NCBI GenBank assembly: GCA_024635485.1
Contig: JAGXIV010000004.1
Coordinates: forward strand, 1 to 64,000
Source of the DNA: a bacterium
GTDB lineage: Bacteria; Patescibacteriota; Gracilibacteria; BD1-5; UBA6164
Reading direction: 5' to 3'
DNA: 64,000 bases
The notes beneath the pieces were generated by a model. That model made no database searches, had not been told where the DNA came from, and saw only the letters and a list, made by a program, of their open reading frames with translations. The position numbers and the translations under genes are program-made. Shown in pieces: positions 9,700-20,355 of this stretch. Position 1 is the stretch's first letter, and each line of letters starts with the position of its first letter.

Positions 9700-10413
9700 A
9701 TGAAAATACATCCAATTATAACCAACAACAATCTTCAAAATATTTTTTATATTTTGGAGTTTTGAAACAAACAAGCACTGGTCATAGATCCCTGTGATGC
9801 TGAACTGTGTAATAATTTTCTGAGGGAACATAATCTCAATTTAGAAAAAATTCTCATCACCCACGAGCATGCTGATCACTATAGTGCAGTTTCCGAACTG
9901 AACTGTCATGAAATCTATGCCAGTAAAATTGCAGCAGCGAGTCTGCCATTTCATGTGACCTACGAATTCAAAGAAGATGATGAGGTATTTTTCGAATCCT
10001 GAGACGTGAGTCTGCGGGTAGTAGATGTTCCAGGGCATACTTTATGACACGTGATGTTTGAATATATTGTTCACGAGAAAGTAGAAGCACTCTTTGTGGG
10101 AGATACACTTTTTGCTGGATGAGTTGGAAATGTGTATTCTGGAGACGTGAATCTCTTATTTGAAAGTATTCAAAAATTCAAAAAATACAGAGATGAAGTT
10201 GTGATATATTCGGGTCATGATTATCTCGAAAATAATTTCAAATTCTTGAAACAGTATTTTCCAGAACTAACACAGAACATAGATGAGATTTTACGCAAAA
10301 AGGGAGAAAAGGTATATTTTACAAATCTCTTACAAGAACGCAGTATAAATAGGTTCATACAAGCTGATAAAAGTCAGTTTATTGAACTCAGACAGCTTAG
10401 AAATACTTGGTAA
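9700..10413 (+). CDS. gloB: Metallo-beta-lactamase fold hydrolase, glyoxalase II-like
   Basis: 237 residues. The metal-binding motif is THEHADH at about residues 53-59, with further ligands in VPGHT, VGDTLF and YSGHDY, and the C-terminal helical domain typical of hydroxyacylglutathione hydrolases. It would hydrolyse S-lactoyl-thiol esters to D-lactate. It is followed after 12 bases by a glyoxalase I homologue, which supports a two-step methylglyoxal detoxification pair. Catalytic residues are intact; the glycine before VGNVYSG is TGA. Confidence 0.9.
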
Positions 10414-10425
10414 AAAAATAAAAAA

Positions 10426-10845
10426 ATGAAATATTTACATACAATGGTCCGAGTCAGAGACCTCGATGAATCACTGACATTTTACTGTGATATACTTGGA
10501 CTGAAGGAAATAAGTCGAAAAGAAAATGAAGCAGGGAAGTTTACATTGGTTTTTCTTGCAACTGAAAATGGTGCTCCTGAAGTAGAACTGACCTATAACT
10601 GGGGAAGTGAAGAAGTCTATGAAACAGGACGAAGTTGGGGACATCTAGCCTATGAAGTCGATGATATTTATGACTACTGTGAAATGCTACAAATTAAGTG
10701 AGTCCTAATCAATAGACCTCCACGAGATGGCTATATGGCATTTATCAAGTCTCCAGATGATGTTTCTATTGAGATTTTACAAAAATGAAATGCTCTCCCA
10801 ATCCAATCTCCATGGAAAGATATGGAAAATATTTGAAAGTGGTAA
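10426..10845 (+). CDS. gloA: Lactoylglutathione lyase (glyoxalase I), VOC family
   Basis: 139 residues, normal length. Two beta-alpha-beta-beta-beta modules with metal-ligand contexts HTMVRV (His near residue 5), VELTYNW (Glu), GHLAYEV (His) and VSIEIL (Glu) as in nickel-type GlxI. It converts the hemithioacetal of methylglyoxal to a thioester that the preceding gene product can hydrolyse. Glycine codons 10699 and 10786 are TGA, so the standard code would cut it in the middle. Confidence 0.95.
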
Positions 10846-10866
10846 GCTTATTTGTATACTAAAATT

Positions 10867-11160
10867 ATGATAGAATCTCTCATACAAACATTCATGGTTC
10901 ACAGCAAGAAATTTCCTGCTGTCAAAAAAGTAATCACGAAGCATCCAACGATTAATTATGGATACAAGGCTTTCCAACTCTATTTAACCTACTTAACCCT
11001 TCAAACTATGTTTCAATCTGTCAAAGATAAAATACGTCTTGCGAAAATCTACGCTGCAATTGCGGGAGTTATTATCGCTCTTCTCATCGTAAACGCAGTC
11101 ATTCAAACAGTAAAAATCTATCAACTTGAAAATTTGATTGAACAAATGCAAACAAATTAG
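10867..11160 (+). CDS. Small single-helix membrane protein, unknown function
   Basis: 97 residues starting at ATG 10867. A basic, amphipathic first half is followed by one transmembrane helix (IYAAIAGVIIALLIVNAVIQ) and a short helical tail. No TGA codon. An upstream in-frame TTG (10852) is possible but lacks support. It ends the gloB-gloA run; a bulged hairpin and T-run follow. Confidence 0.65.
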   Translation: MIESLIQTFMVHSKKFPAVKKVITKHPTINYGYKAFQLYLTYLTLQTMFQSVKDKIRLAKIYAAIAGVIIALLIVNAVIQTVKIYQLENLIEQMQTN

Positions 11161-11178
11161 TACATATACGTTCCCAAT

Positions 11179-11213
11179 TAAAGGCTTTTTCTTGATGAAA
11201 AGGTCTTTTTTTG
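11179..11213 (+). terminator. Intrinsic terminator
   Basis: Imperfect hairpin AAAGGCTTTT/AAAAGGTCTTT with a one-base bulge, followed by seven T, after the small membrane protein gene. Confidence 0.6.
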
Positions 11214-11263
11214 TATAGTAGAATTAGATACAAAGAATTACAAAATTATAACTCATTGAAATT

Positions 11264-11494
11264 ATGAACATCCAAATTACCAACACACAACCACGTCTTA
11301 TAGCCTCATTTTATAGTGGATCAAAAGACCTGCAAAAAGAAGTCTCTGATGCTCTGGCATGATGTGATACTGAAATAGTGGAACAAGTAGCTTTTGCAGT
11401 AAAAGAAAACACAATCGCACTTTTACCAGATTGATTTCAATGAGCTAGAGTGCAAGATAATAAAAATATTTTTGTACTGTATACAACGAAATAA
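11264..11494 (+). CDS. Small orphan protein
   Basis: 76 residues, soluble, mixed alpha/beta pattern (MNIQITNTQPRLIASFYSG, ending IFVLYTTK). Three TGA codons in the body keep this frame open, which favours it being a real gene. No family recognised. Starts 50 bases past the terminator and is followed by a promoter. Confidence 0.6.
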
Positions 11495-11506
11495 TAAAAT
11501 TGGATT

Positions 11507-11534
11507 TTGACATGAAAGCAGATTATGCTATACT
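11507..11534 (+). promoter_or_regulatory. Sigma70-like promoter
   Basis: TTGACA, 16-bp spacer, TATACT; the ATG of the next gene is 26 bases downstream of the -10. Confidence 0.65.
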
Positions 11535-11560
11535 CATAGAATACATGTAAAAGTTATTCT

Positions 11561-12079
11561 ATGCCATTTGATATTTGAAACTTAGTACTCCCAGAATTTG
11601 ATTGATTTACTCGAAAGCCAAGAGCCGCAGAATGCAAAGTAGTTGATACTCAAAGAATTATAGCTGAAATACTCTGAGGTAAAACTGATGCGAGAGAAGA
11701 ATCTCAGAAATCAGATTTTTCGCATGAAAATATTATTGCTGGTCAATATGCAGTAGTTTTAAAATATCGAAGAGAAAAAGATAATAAAACATATCCTGCT
11801 ATAAGTATGAGTTATGATTTAGATGATGAATGAAATGTTATAATTCGCCAAATTCAACGCGCTCAAAATAAAAAAGTTTCTTTTCGTTTTCATTCAAGTT
11901 TTGATAGCAATAAATATTTTATGAAACTCATTCAAGAAAACTTTACAGATAAATGAATAAAAGTGTTTATGCCGATAGCAGAATGAATGGATTGAGTATG
12001 ATTTCGTTCTACTGCAATACAAGAAATGGAAGATATTCAAAAAAAACTTAATAATCTGAATGCTTCAATACCAAATTAA
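11561..12079 (+). CDS. Orphan soluble protein, unknown function
   Basis: 172 residues, charged, no membrane helix. Notable segments are MPFDIGNLVLPEFDGFTRKP at the start, a beta-rich middle (IIAGQYAVVLKYRREKDN), and a helical C-terminus. Its own promoter and terminator make it a single-gene transcript. Seven TGA glycines. No family recognised. Confidence 0.7.
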
Positions 12080-12110
12080 AAAAAACTCCTCAATTTTGAG
12101 GAGTTTTTTA
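12077..12110. terminator. Bidirectional intrinsic terminator
   Basis: AAAAAACTCCTCA-ATT-TTGAGGAGTTTTTT; separates two convergent orphan genes. Confidence 0.9.
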
Positions 12111-12112
12111 AT

Positions 12113-12307
12113 TTATATATTTCGATGAAATGCAATGTGTGATAAATTTTTTCTATAAGAATCAAGAGCGAGTTCTAATTCGTCTTTCTCCAGTAAAGTC
12201 ATTATTTCTCAAATAGTTCATTGAGTCTCTTCAATATTTCTGTGTACCCAAGAACTAAATCAAACGGGAACATAGTTATCACGAAATGGAATTTCTATAT
12301 AACTCAT
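12113..12307 (-). CDS. Small orphan protein
   Basis: 64 residues with a Trp/Arg-rich start (MSYIEIPFRDNYVPVGFSSW) and helical, acidic end. Three glycines are TGA. It ends two bases from the terminator stem, consistent with a genuine 3' end. No family recognised. The 190 bases upstream of it hold no gene. Confidence 0.55.
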
Positions 12308-12497
12308 GAATTGCAATAAAGTATAATTAAATATTATTATAACTAAAATACTTAATGAATCAATAATTAATTAAGTTTGTAATCCTTACTCTTCCATCAA
12401 TTCATTTTTCTACTCTGACGCATAGTTTTAATTCATAAAATCAAATAATATGATACTAATATTATGCATTTATATTACAAGAAAATTGAATTTTGAA

Positions 12498-13175
12498 TTA
12501 TACGTTAATTCTGATTAATAGATTATTTATGCTTCATTTTGATATTTCTAAATCGTGTATTTCTATATTTTGATTTCTTAAATGCTGTGTAATTTCTTTT
12601 AATCTTGTATTAATGGCAGTCATAAGTGCTTGTCATTTGAGTGTAGACATATTACTAATTGCTATAATATCCTCTTTTTGTATTTGTAAGAGATATACTA
12701 CTTTATCAATTTTATTTTTGAGAGATGTATAGGAATCAATATCGAAAGATGTATCTATTGATGGTAATTCTTCTCAAAGAATTCAAATTAGGGCAGTATT
12801 GAACTTACCAAGATTTTCATCCATTGTTTGTCTATTTCCCTTATTTTCTTTTAAGGATTCAGTTCATTCTTCTGTTTGTTCTGTATGAGGTCTAAATATT
12901 ACTCAAAGACTTGAAAGCATTTTATGTAATCCATCATACGTTGCGTAGTTTATACCTTTATCTTTGACTAATTCCCATATTTGAGGAACACTTTTAGCAT
13001 TTATTCATAATTCAGAATTTCAGATGTATTGAGTTTTTAAAAATTCTATGGGGTCAGTTGTAAATGAATCTGAACTCTTCAGATATTCTTGTAATACATC
13101 TAGTTTTCTTTGACGGCTTGGAGTAATCGTTGGACTACCAATAGTCAAATTTCAGAATTCGTCGGGTTGCACCAT
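12498..13175 (-). CDS. Orphan helical protein, unknown function
   Basis: 225 residues, soluble, helix-rich. The N-terminal half has a possible helix-turn-helix-like stretch (SVPQIWELVKDKGINYATYD) and the C-terminal half a coiled-coil region (KNKIDKVVYLLQIQKEDIIA). Seven TGA glycines. No family recognised; a DNA-binding role is only a guess. Confidence 0.65.
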
Positions 13176-13298
13176 TTTTGTAGAAATTTATTATATATTA
13201 ACTATATTATCATAAGTCCAAGAATTCCCAAAAAATAATTCTCTCGCAATATTTGTGTTTTTGCTTATAATCTCTGTAATTATTTACAGAGATTATTT

Positions 13299-15296
13299 AT
13301 GCCAGAACCAAAGAAAAAACCATTTATCAAAAAAAACAAAGAGCGTGTCTTTTATTCATCGACTCCAAAAAAGCAACTGAAACAAAAAAGAAATCCAGAG
13401 AAGGAAATTACTGGAGTATATAAACAGGGAAATGGGAATTTTGGATTTGTAGATACGGTGAATGAAACAACAGGAGAAAAAAAAGGATACTATGTCCATG
13501 AATCAAAAAAACTTGATGCCTTTGAAGGGGATGAAGTCGCTTTTGAAACGAAGAGTTTTAGGGGAAAAGATGAAGCAGTGATTACAAAAGTACTCAAAAG
13601 ATCAGAAAACCTTGTAATTGGAACTCTCAAAATTATGCAAAACTTTGCTTTTGTTATGACCAAAGACCCTATCATCAAACAAGATATTTTTATTCCTGGA
13701 AAATTTATAGGAGGCTATACTGACGGCGCAAGAGTTGCCGTACAGATTATTAAATGGGATAAAAAAAATCCTGAAGGGAGAATTATGGAATCACTCGAAT
13801 CTCTGCCTACTGGAAGAGAAAGTATCTATGAAATTGCCTTTGAAATGTGAGCTCGGAAGAATTTTTCTGATATAGTGAAAAAACAAGTGAGTGAATTTTC
13901 ACAAAATCTCACGCAATCTGACCTCGCAAATAGAACTGATTTGAGAAAAATTTTGACCTATACCATCGATGGAGCAGAGAGTAAAGATTTGGATGATGCT
14001 ATCAGTCTCGAAAAAATGGAAAAGTGATACAAACTCTATGTTCATATTGCGGATGTCTCTCATTATGTGACAGAAGATAGTCCACTGGATAGAGAAGCTC
14101 GTAAAAGAGGGACAAGTATATATCTGGTTGACCAAGTGATTCCTATGCTCCCAGCAGAAATATCTAATGGTCTTTGCAGTCTGCATCCTGGAGAAGATAA
14201 ACTTACTCTTACTTGTGAAATGGATATTTCAGCTTCTTGATTTGTAGTAAAAAGTCAGGTTTATCCAAGTGTGATACTTTCAGATTTCAGACTGACCTAT
14301 AGAGAGATTGATGAAATGATTTCTGAAGATATAAAAATAGATGATGACCTTCAGTTTTGAGGAAAATATACTTCGCAGTTAGATGAAAACATAGGCTTAC
14401 TTAAAAAACTGACGGACGTTTTGAGTGTCAATACCAAAGGCAGAGGCTCTCTCGACTTTGATTTTCCTGAAACAAAAATAGTGCTTGATGATGCGTGAAA
14501 CCCTATAGAATATAAGCGATATGATCGTTATGACTCTTATAAAATCATCGAAGAATGCATGGTATTAGCCAATGAATCTGTCTCTAAACTGTATGGTAAA
14601 TATCCATTTCTCTATCGAATTCATGAAATGCCTGATCCTGAAGATGTGGAAAAGTTTATGAAGCTTCTGGAGTGAGTGATTCCAAACGCAGAAATTCCAG
14701 CAGAATTTTCAGAACTTTTGGAATTATTAAAAGATAATCCAAAACTTTTTCATTTACAAAAACTCCTCCTTCGAAGTTTACAAAAAGCGAGATACAGTGA
14801 AAAAAATATGGGTCATTTTGGTCTCGCTCTTAAGTTTTATAGCCATTTCACGTCTCCAATCAGAAGATATCCTGACTTACAAATTCATAGAATTATAAAA
14901 GAAATCATATCAAAAAAATGGTCTCCAGAGCGCAAAGAACAATATAATGAAATACTTCCAAAAGTAGCAAGAAGAAGTAGCGATACTGCAGACAGAGCTG
15001 AAAAAATGGAGTATAGAGTGAGGGATATGCTTGCTTGTAAATATATGAAAGACAAAATTGGGGAAGAGTTTGCATGAACTATTTCAGGGATGATAGAAAA
15101 ATGATTTTTCGTGGAACTTCAAAACACGATTGAGTGATTTATTCCATTTACTCTCACTGGTCTTGAATTTCATCCTGAGACTATGACAATTCATAGTTTT
15201 GATCAAAAAAAAGAACTCCATTTTTGAGATGAAATTATAGTTTGACTGACAAATGTAGACTTTACTAAAAATAGACTTGAGTTTGAAATAGTGTAA
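13299..15296 (+). CDS. rnr: Ribonuclease R (RNase II/RNB family 3'-5' exoribonuclease)
   Basis: 665 residues. A Lys-rich N-terminal tail, cold-shock-like domains at about 35-190, the RNB catalytic domain ([19 protein letters not shown] with the Asp cluster that binds magnesium, then HIADVSHYV and the [13 protein letters not shown] motif), and a C-terminal S1 domain. It degrades structured RNA processively. The ORF is split many times under the standard code by TGA. Fourteen bases separate it from the downstream reductase gene, so they may share a transcript. Confidence 0.96.
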
Positions 15297-15310
15297 TTTA
15301 ACATCAACAC

Positions 15311-17359
15311 ATGAAATACGATTTTGATATAGCAGTGATAGGAGCAGGTTCTGGTTGACTTACTGTTGCGTTTTGACTCGCAGCTGCTGGGAAAACAGTG
15401 GCATTAATAGAAAAATGAAGAATGTGAGGTGATTGTACCAATTTTTGATGTGTACCGTCAAAAGCACTCATAGATATTGCAAAGTCTTGAAAATATTCTT
15501 CTTTAAAAGAGGCTCTCATAGAGGTGAGAAAAAGAAGAAAAATAATTCGTGATGAAGAAACAGTTGAAAAACTAGAACAACATTGAATCACTGTATTTCA
15601 GTCACTAGCTCAATTTCATAGTGATCATTGTTTTATTCTTCCAGATTTAGACGGAAAACAAATCTCAGCAAAAAATATTGTTATTTCAACTGGAAGTCAC
15701 GCTCAAAAACTCAAAATTGAAGGACTTGATAAAGAAGACATACTGACCAATGAGTCTATCTTTGAACAAAAAGAAGATATTAAAAATATGATAATCATCG
15801 GAGGATGATATATTGGTTCTGAACTTTCTGAATCTATTGCTGAGCTATGAACTAAGGTCAGTATTATCCAAAGAAATACAAGACTTATTCCAGCAGAAGA
15901 AAAAAAATCATCAGATTTGATAGAAAAAATTTTTACAGATAAATGAATACAGATTTATACAGCTTTTACAGGGAAGAGTGCCAAAAATAAAAAGCTCAAG
16001 ATAGTTTCTGAGGATAATTCAACATCAAAACAAATCTCCTATGATAAGATACTTTTTGCACTCGGAAGAATTCCTAATGTTGAAGATCTTCATTTAGAAA
16101 ATGCTGGAGTACAATATGATTCAAAAGGTATTTTTGTAGACTCTTATAATAGAACCAATAAAAAACATATTTTTGCAATTGGCGATTGTGTGAACGGAAA
16201 CCCACAATTCACTCATTGGGTCAATAATGAATGACGAGGTGTTGTGAGAAATATATTATTTCCCTATTATAAATCAGGAGTAAGAAATAAAACACTTCCA
16301 AGTGTCTTGTATACTCATCAAGAAATTGCAAGGGTATGAAAAACAAGAAAAGAGCTCTTAGAGTTTAATGCAACAGAAGATATCATATCAAAAACACATC
16401 TCTTTGAAAATAATGATAGAAGCAAGCTCACACAAAGTACTCAATGATTTGTAATGATTCACTTTAAGAGGCTCTCAGGACGAATATTATGAGCGACTAT
16501 TTACTGAGAAAATGCTGGTGAAATGATTGGTCAAATCACACTTGCTATGGATAATAATATCTCTGCCTATAAACTCTCAAATACTATTCAAGCATATCCT
16601 ACAAAATCAGATTTACTTAAGAGGGTATGTACAGATTTTACCATCTCTACATTGAGTAATTATAAAGAAGAAATAAAATATTTTTTCAAAAGTAATATTC
16701 TTCAAATACTGACCTGAATTATTTGGATTTCTATTATAGTTTGATTTTTTTACTACAAAATTTCAACGAACCAAAGCTTTGAGGAAATTGCTCTGGGTTT
16801 TTATAATTTTATTGCAGGAAATCCAATTTGAATTCTGATTTTTATCATAGCATATACCTTTCGTCCAATTATTTTGTTTCCTGCAAGTTTCATGACGCTT
16901 ATGGCATGAGCACTTTTTGGTTTTAGTATTGGTTTGACCGTAACACTTATTTGAGCATCACTCAGTGCTACAACTGCCTACATTATTTGATCAATATTTT
17001 GAAAAAAAATACTCAGTCCAGATGACTCTGGTATACTTGGAAAACTCCGTAATGAAACTTCTAAAAATCCATTTAGTTCTGTTCTCATGACTCGAATATT
17101 ATTTCTTCCTTATGATGTTACAAATTACATCTGTGGATTCCTGAAAGTCCCGTATATTAAATATATTCTTGCAACTTTAGTCTGAATTATTCCAGGATCA
17201 AGTGTGTTTGTTCTAGCGGGATCAGCCTTTTATAATAAAGAACTTAGCTCATTTTCCCAAGCTTTTGAAAATGTGAACGCAGTATATATCTATATTGCAG
17301 CAGCTATATTTTTACTCACACTGATTATTGCAAAAGTGATAAAAAAGTATTCAAAATAA
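15311..17359 (+). CDS. Flavoprotein disulfide reductase fused to a TVP38/TMEM64-type membrane domain
   Basis: 682 residues. Residues 1-455 are a class I pyridine nucleotide-disulfide oxidoreductase (mercuric reductase/lipoamide dehydrogenase type): FAD motif GAGSGGL, redox pair Cys42/Cys47 in GDCTNFGCVPSK, NAD(P) motif IIGGGYIGSE, the FAIGDC motif and a dimerisation domain. Residues about 465-682 form five or six membrane helices with the SNARE-associated/TVP38 signature (PASFMTLMAGALFG, LPYDVTNYICGFLKVP). The reductase is therefore tethered to the membrane. The substrate is unknown; a His-Glu or Cys tail motif for mercury is not seen. A free-standing paralogue of the membrane domain lies at 18146-18841. 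Confidence 0.92.
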
Positions 17360-17427
17360 ATAGAGCTTTTCTAGTAATTTAGTGATTTTTCTATACACTA
17401 GAATTATATTATTTTTAATTATACATC

Positions 17428-18144
17428 ATGCCACCAAGCAACGCTGTGTATCAAGAAAAATTTGATGAGACAGTAGAATATCTTAAAAATAAAAAACGTG
17501 TTCTTTTTATTACGACTTCAAATAGATGGGATTGAGATGATGAACTTCCTAAAAGTACACAGCTTGCCTATGAATTACAAGATGCAATTGGAAAAGAAAT
17601 TGTTGAAGTAATTGATGTCACAAAACTCAAAATATACCCCTGTGAAGGAAATGTATCAGTGAGTGGGGGAAATAATTGTGGTGAAAAATGAGCAAAAATA
17701 AAGGATTCTGAAAAAAACCCGAACGGTGAACTGAGATGTTGGGCGAGTATGAATCATGAGGATGATGAACTTTGGAAAATATCTAAAGAGCTTTTTGAAG
17801 CAGATAGTGTCGTTTTTTTTACTTCTATTCGATGGTGACAAACCAATAGTTATTATCAAAAAATTATAGAAAGACTGACCTGGTTAGAAAATAGACACTC
17901 AACATTATGAGAAGAAAATATCCTCATATGAAAAGAAGCCGGCATTATCATCATTAATCAAAACTGGAGGGGAGCCGAAGTTCTAGAAGTTCAAAAAAAT
18001 GTACTCAAATTTTTTGGATTTGAAATCCCAAGAGTACTCTCTTGGGATTGGCAATATTCAAATGACGCAGACGAAGAATCAGTTCAATCATACAAAGATG
18101 CATTTCAATCATTTAAAGATACATTTGTACACAGAAAATCATAA
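17428..18144 (+). CDS. Flavodoxin-like/NADPH-dependent FMN reductase family protein
   Basis: 238 residues. It opens with a Rossmann-like strand and phosphate loop (VLFITTSNRWDGDDELPKST), has a VVFFTSIRWGQTNS strand-loop that would contact the flavin ring, and an IIINQNWRG strand, as in NAD(P)H-FMN reductases. A Cys-containing insertion (PCEGNVSVSGGNNCGEKG and RCW) is unusual and might bind a metal. It sits between the reductase-TVP38 fusion and the TVP38 paralogue with one base to the next gene, suggesting a shared redox role. Confidence 0.8.
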
Positions 18145-18145
18145 T

Positions 18146-18841
18146 ATGAAATATCATAAGACAACAACAACGCTCTCTATTTGTCTCTGGACTCTCATAA
18201 TTGTCATAGGGGTAGGACTCTTTTTTTTATATGATTTGAGTTTTGAAACTGCAATTTTTTGAGCGAAAAATTATGCTGAAGAAAATATGTTTCAGTGAAT
18301 TCTTATTTTTTCTATAGCATATATTGTCAGACCTTTATTTTTTATACCAGCGACTCCATTTGATCTTTTTTCTGGTATGGTATTTGGTCCTTGGTATTGA
18401 TTTCTCATTTCAAGTATTTCTACATTTTTTACAAGTATGTTTGGATACCTCGTAGGCGTTCTTACCGGTTGAATATTTATTCATCATGATAAAAAACAAA
18501 AGAAGTTTAAAAAACTTAAAGTACAACTCTACGAGCATACATTTTTTACGACGATGTTGCTGCGGCTTATGATGTTTCCTTATGATTTAACGAATTATAT
18601 ATGTTGAATGCTCAAGGTACCATTTTTTAGATTCGTGTGAGGTACTATCGCGTGAATTCTTCCAGCGTGTTTTATTTTTGTTTCCGCTTGAGCTGCATTT
18701 TATGGAAAAGAAGTAAACAGTTATGAAACCTTAGTAAATAATATTAATTATGGTCTTCTCGTTTTTTCCTCGATTTTTATTATTATTGTCACCATATTTG
18801 CAAAAGTACTAAAAAATAAATATAGGGATATTAGATTGTAA
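18146..18841 (+). CDS. TVP38/TMEM64 family (DedA-superfamily) membrane protein
   Basis: 231 residues with about six membrane segments. It shares with the C-terminus of the upstream fusion the signatures PATPFDLFSGMVFGPWYG and FPYDLTNYICGMLKVP, so the two are paralogues. Family members are thought to act in lipid scrambling or small-molecule transport; no substrate can be read from sequence. Its ATG follows the flavodoxin-like gene by one base, so translation is probably coupled. Confidence 0.9.
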
Positions 18842-18919
18842 AAAAAATCAGAGATGATATAATTTTTTTATATTTTGTAAGTGTACTGTAGCAAAATGAA
18901 GAATCATTTTTATATAGAT

Positions 18920-18948
18920 TTGTAAGTTTCCTTTACACAGGATATACT
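18920..18948 (+). promoter_or_regulatory. Sigma70-like promoter for gdhA
   Basis: TTGTAA, 17-bp spacer, TATACT, 29 bases upstream of the gdhA start. Confidence 0.55.
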
Positions 18949-18976
18949 ATTTTTATTACTCAATTAAATATCCATA

Positions 18977-20239
18977 ATGTCAGAAAAAAAACAAGATGCA
19001 TTTGAAAATGCGAGAAGCCAAATTAAAAAAGCGTACGATATCATGAATACTGATAATTTTCAGGAATGATTTTTAGAATTGATTAGTGTTCCTAAGAGAA
19101 TAATAGAACTTCAAATTCCACTTCAAATGGATGATGGAAGCTTTAAAATTTTTCCAGCTTTTAGGGCTCAACATAATGATGCTCGTGGTCCATTTAAGGG
19201 AGGTATCCGTTTTCATCCTGACGTTTCACGAAACGAAGTAAAAGCTCTTTCTACTTGGATGACGATGAAATGTGCGGTAATCGATATCCCACTTGGAGGA
19301 GGAAAATGAGGTATAATCGTCAATCCAAAAGAGTTATCAATCCGTGAGTTAGAGAGGCTCTCACGAGCGTATGTACAAGCATTATATAAATACCTATGAC
19401 CTAAGACAGATGTTCCAGCTCCAGACGTCAATACAACACCTCAAATTATGGCTTGGATGATGGATGAATATTCAAAACTTGTGTGAGAATACACTCCAGG
19501 AAGTTTCACTGGAAAACCACTCAGTAGTGGTGGTTCTGCTGGTCGAGGACAAGCAACAGCTCAATGAGGAGTCTATGTTCTTGATAAAATACTTGAACTC
19601 AGAAATGATTCTATAAAAGGAAAAACTTTGTGTCTCCAAGGAGCAGGGAATGCTGGACTTACGATGGCAAAACTCATGGTAGAAAAATGAATTAAAGTTA
19701 TTTGAATATCAGATTCAGGTGGTGGAATCTATAACAAGGAATGACTTGATATAGAAGAAATTTCTAAACTAAAACAAAATAAAAAATCTGTAACAGATTA
19801 TACGTGAGATGCTGAAAAACTTGATGCCAAAGAAGTACTCTATAAAGAGTGTGATGTCTTAATTCCAGCTGCACTCGAAAATCAAATAACTGGAGATAAT
19901 GCCTCAAAAGTTCAAGCAAAACTCATTATGGAACTTGCAAATGGGCCTATTACTCCAGAAGCAGATGAAATATTAGCTCAAAAAGGAATAGATATCATTC
20001 CTGATATTCTTGCAAATGCCGGTTGAGTCATGGTGAGTTACTTTGAATGAGTTCAAAACGATCAAAATTTTTATTGGACTGCAGAAGATATCCAAGAAAA
20101 ACTCAAAAATAGAATACTGCAATCTGCTGAAAACGTATTTGATAGAGCTCAAGAAAACAAAACTACATACCGAGTATGAGCTTTTATTGTAGCGCTAGAA
20201 AGAATACATGCAGCCATGAAAGATAGAGGAGAACTCTAG
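18977..20239 (+). CDS. gdhA: Glutamate dehydrogenase (Glu/Leu/Phe/Val dehydrogenase family)
   Basis: 420 residues, typical of the hexameric enzymes. The substrate-binding region has [13 protein letters not shown] and the catalytic-lysine loop IPLGGGKGG, then PAPDVNT; the Rossmann domain carries LQGAGNAG. It interconverts glutamate and 2-oxoglutarate with NAD(P), linking nitrogen and carbon metabolism. About a third of its glycines are TGA, one within GGGKGG. Monocistronic: own promoter, strong hairpin after the TAG stop. Confidence 0.96.
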
Positions 20240-20261
20240 CATATTGAACCATATTATGCAC

Positions 20262-20305
20262 AAAAGTAAGTAGGATATTTGTTTAAAATCCTACTTACTT
20301 TTGTC
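20262..20305 (+). terminator. Terminator-like long hairpin after gdhA
   Basis: 15-bp perfect stem AAAAGTAAGTAGGAT/ATCCTACTTACTTTT with an 11-base loop. The trailing T-run is short and overlaps the next promoter's -35. Confidence 0.6.
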
Positions 20306-20330
20306 TTAACTTTTAGTTCTATGCTATAAT
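20301..20330 (+). promoter_or_regulatory. Sigma70-like promoter for the CcdA-thioredoxin gene
   Basis: TTGTCT, 18-bp spacer, perfect TATAAT with an extended TGC element; the ATG follows 25 bases after. Confidence 0.6.
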
Positions 20331-20355
20331 ATATAAGACTTATAAACTATATTCT

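Noticed and set aside
10852-10866. TTG start for the 97-residue membrane protein
   Set aside because: ATG five codons later is the simpler start and no ribosome-binding site supports the TTG.
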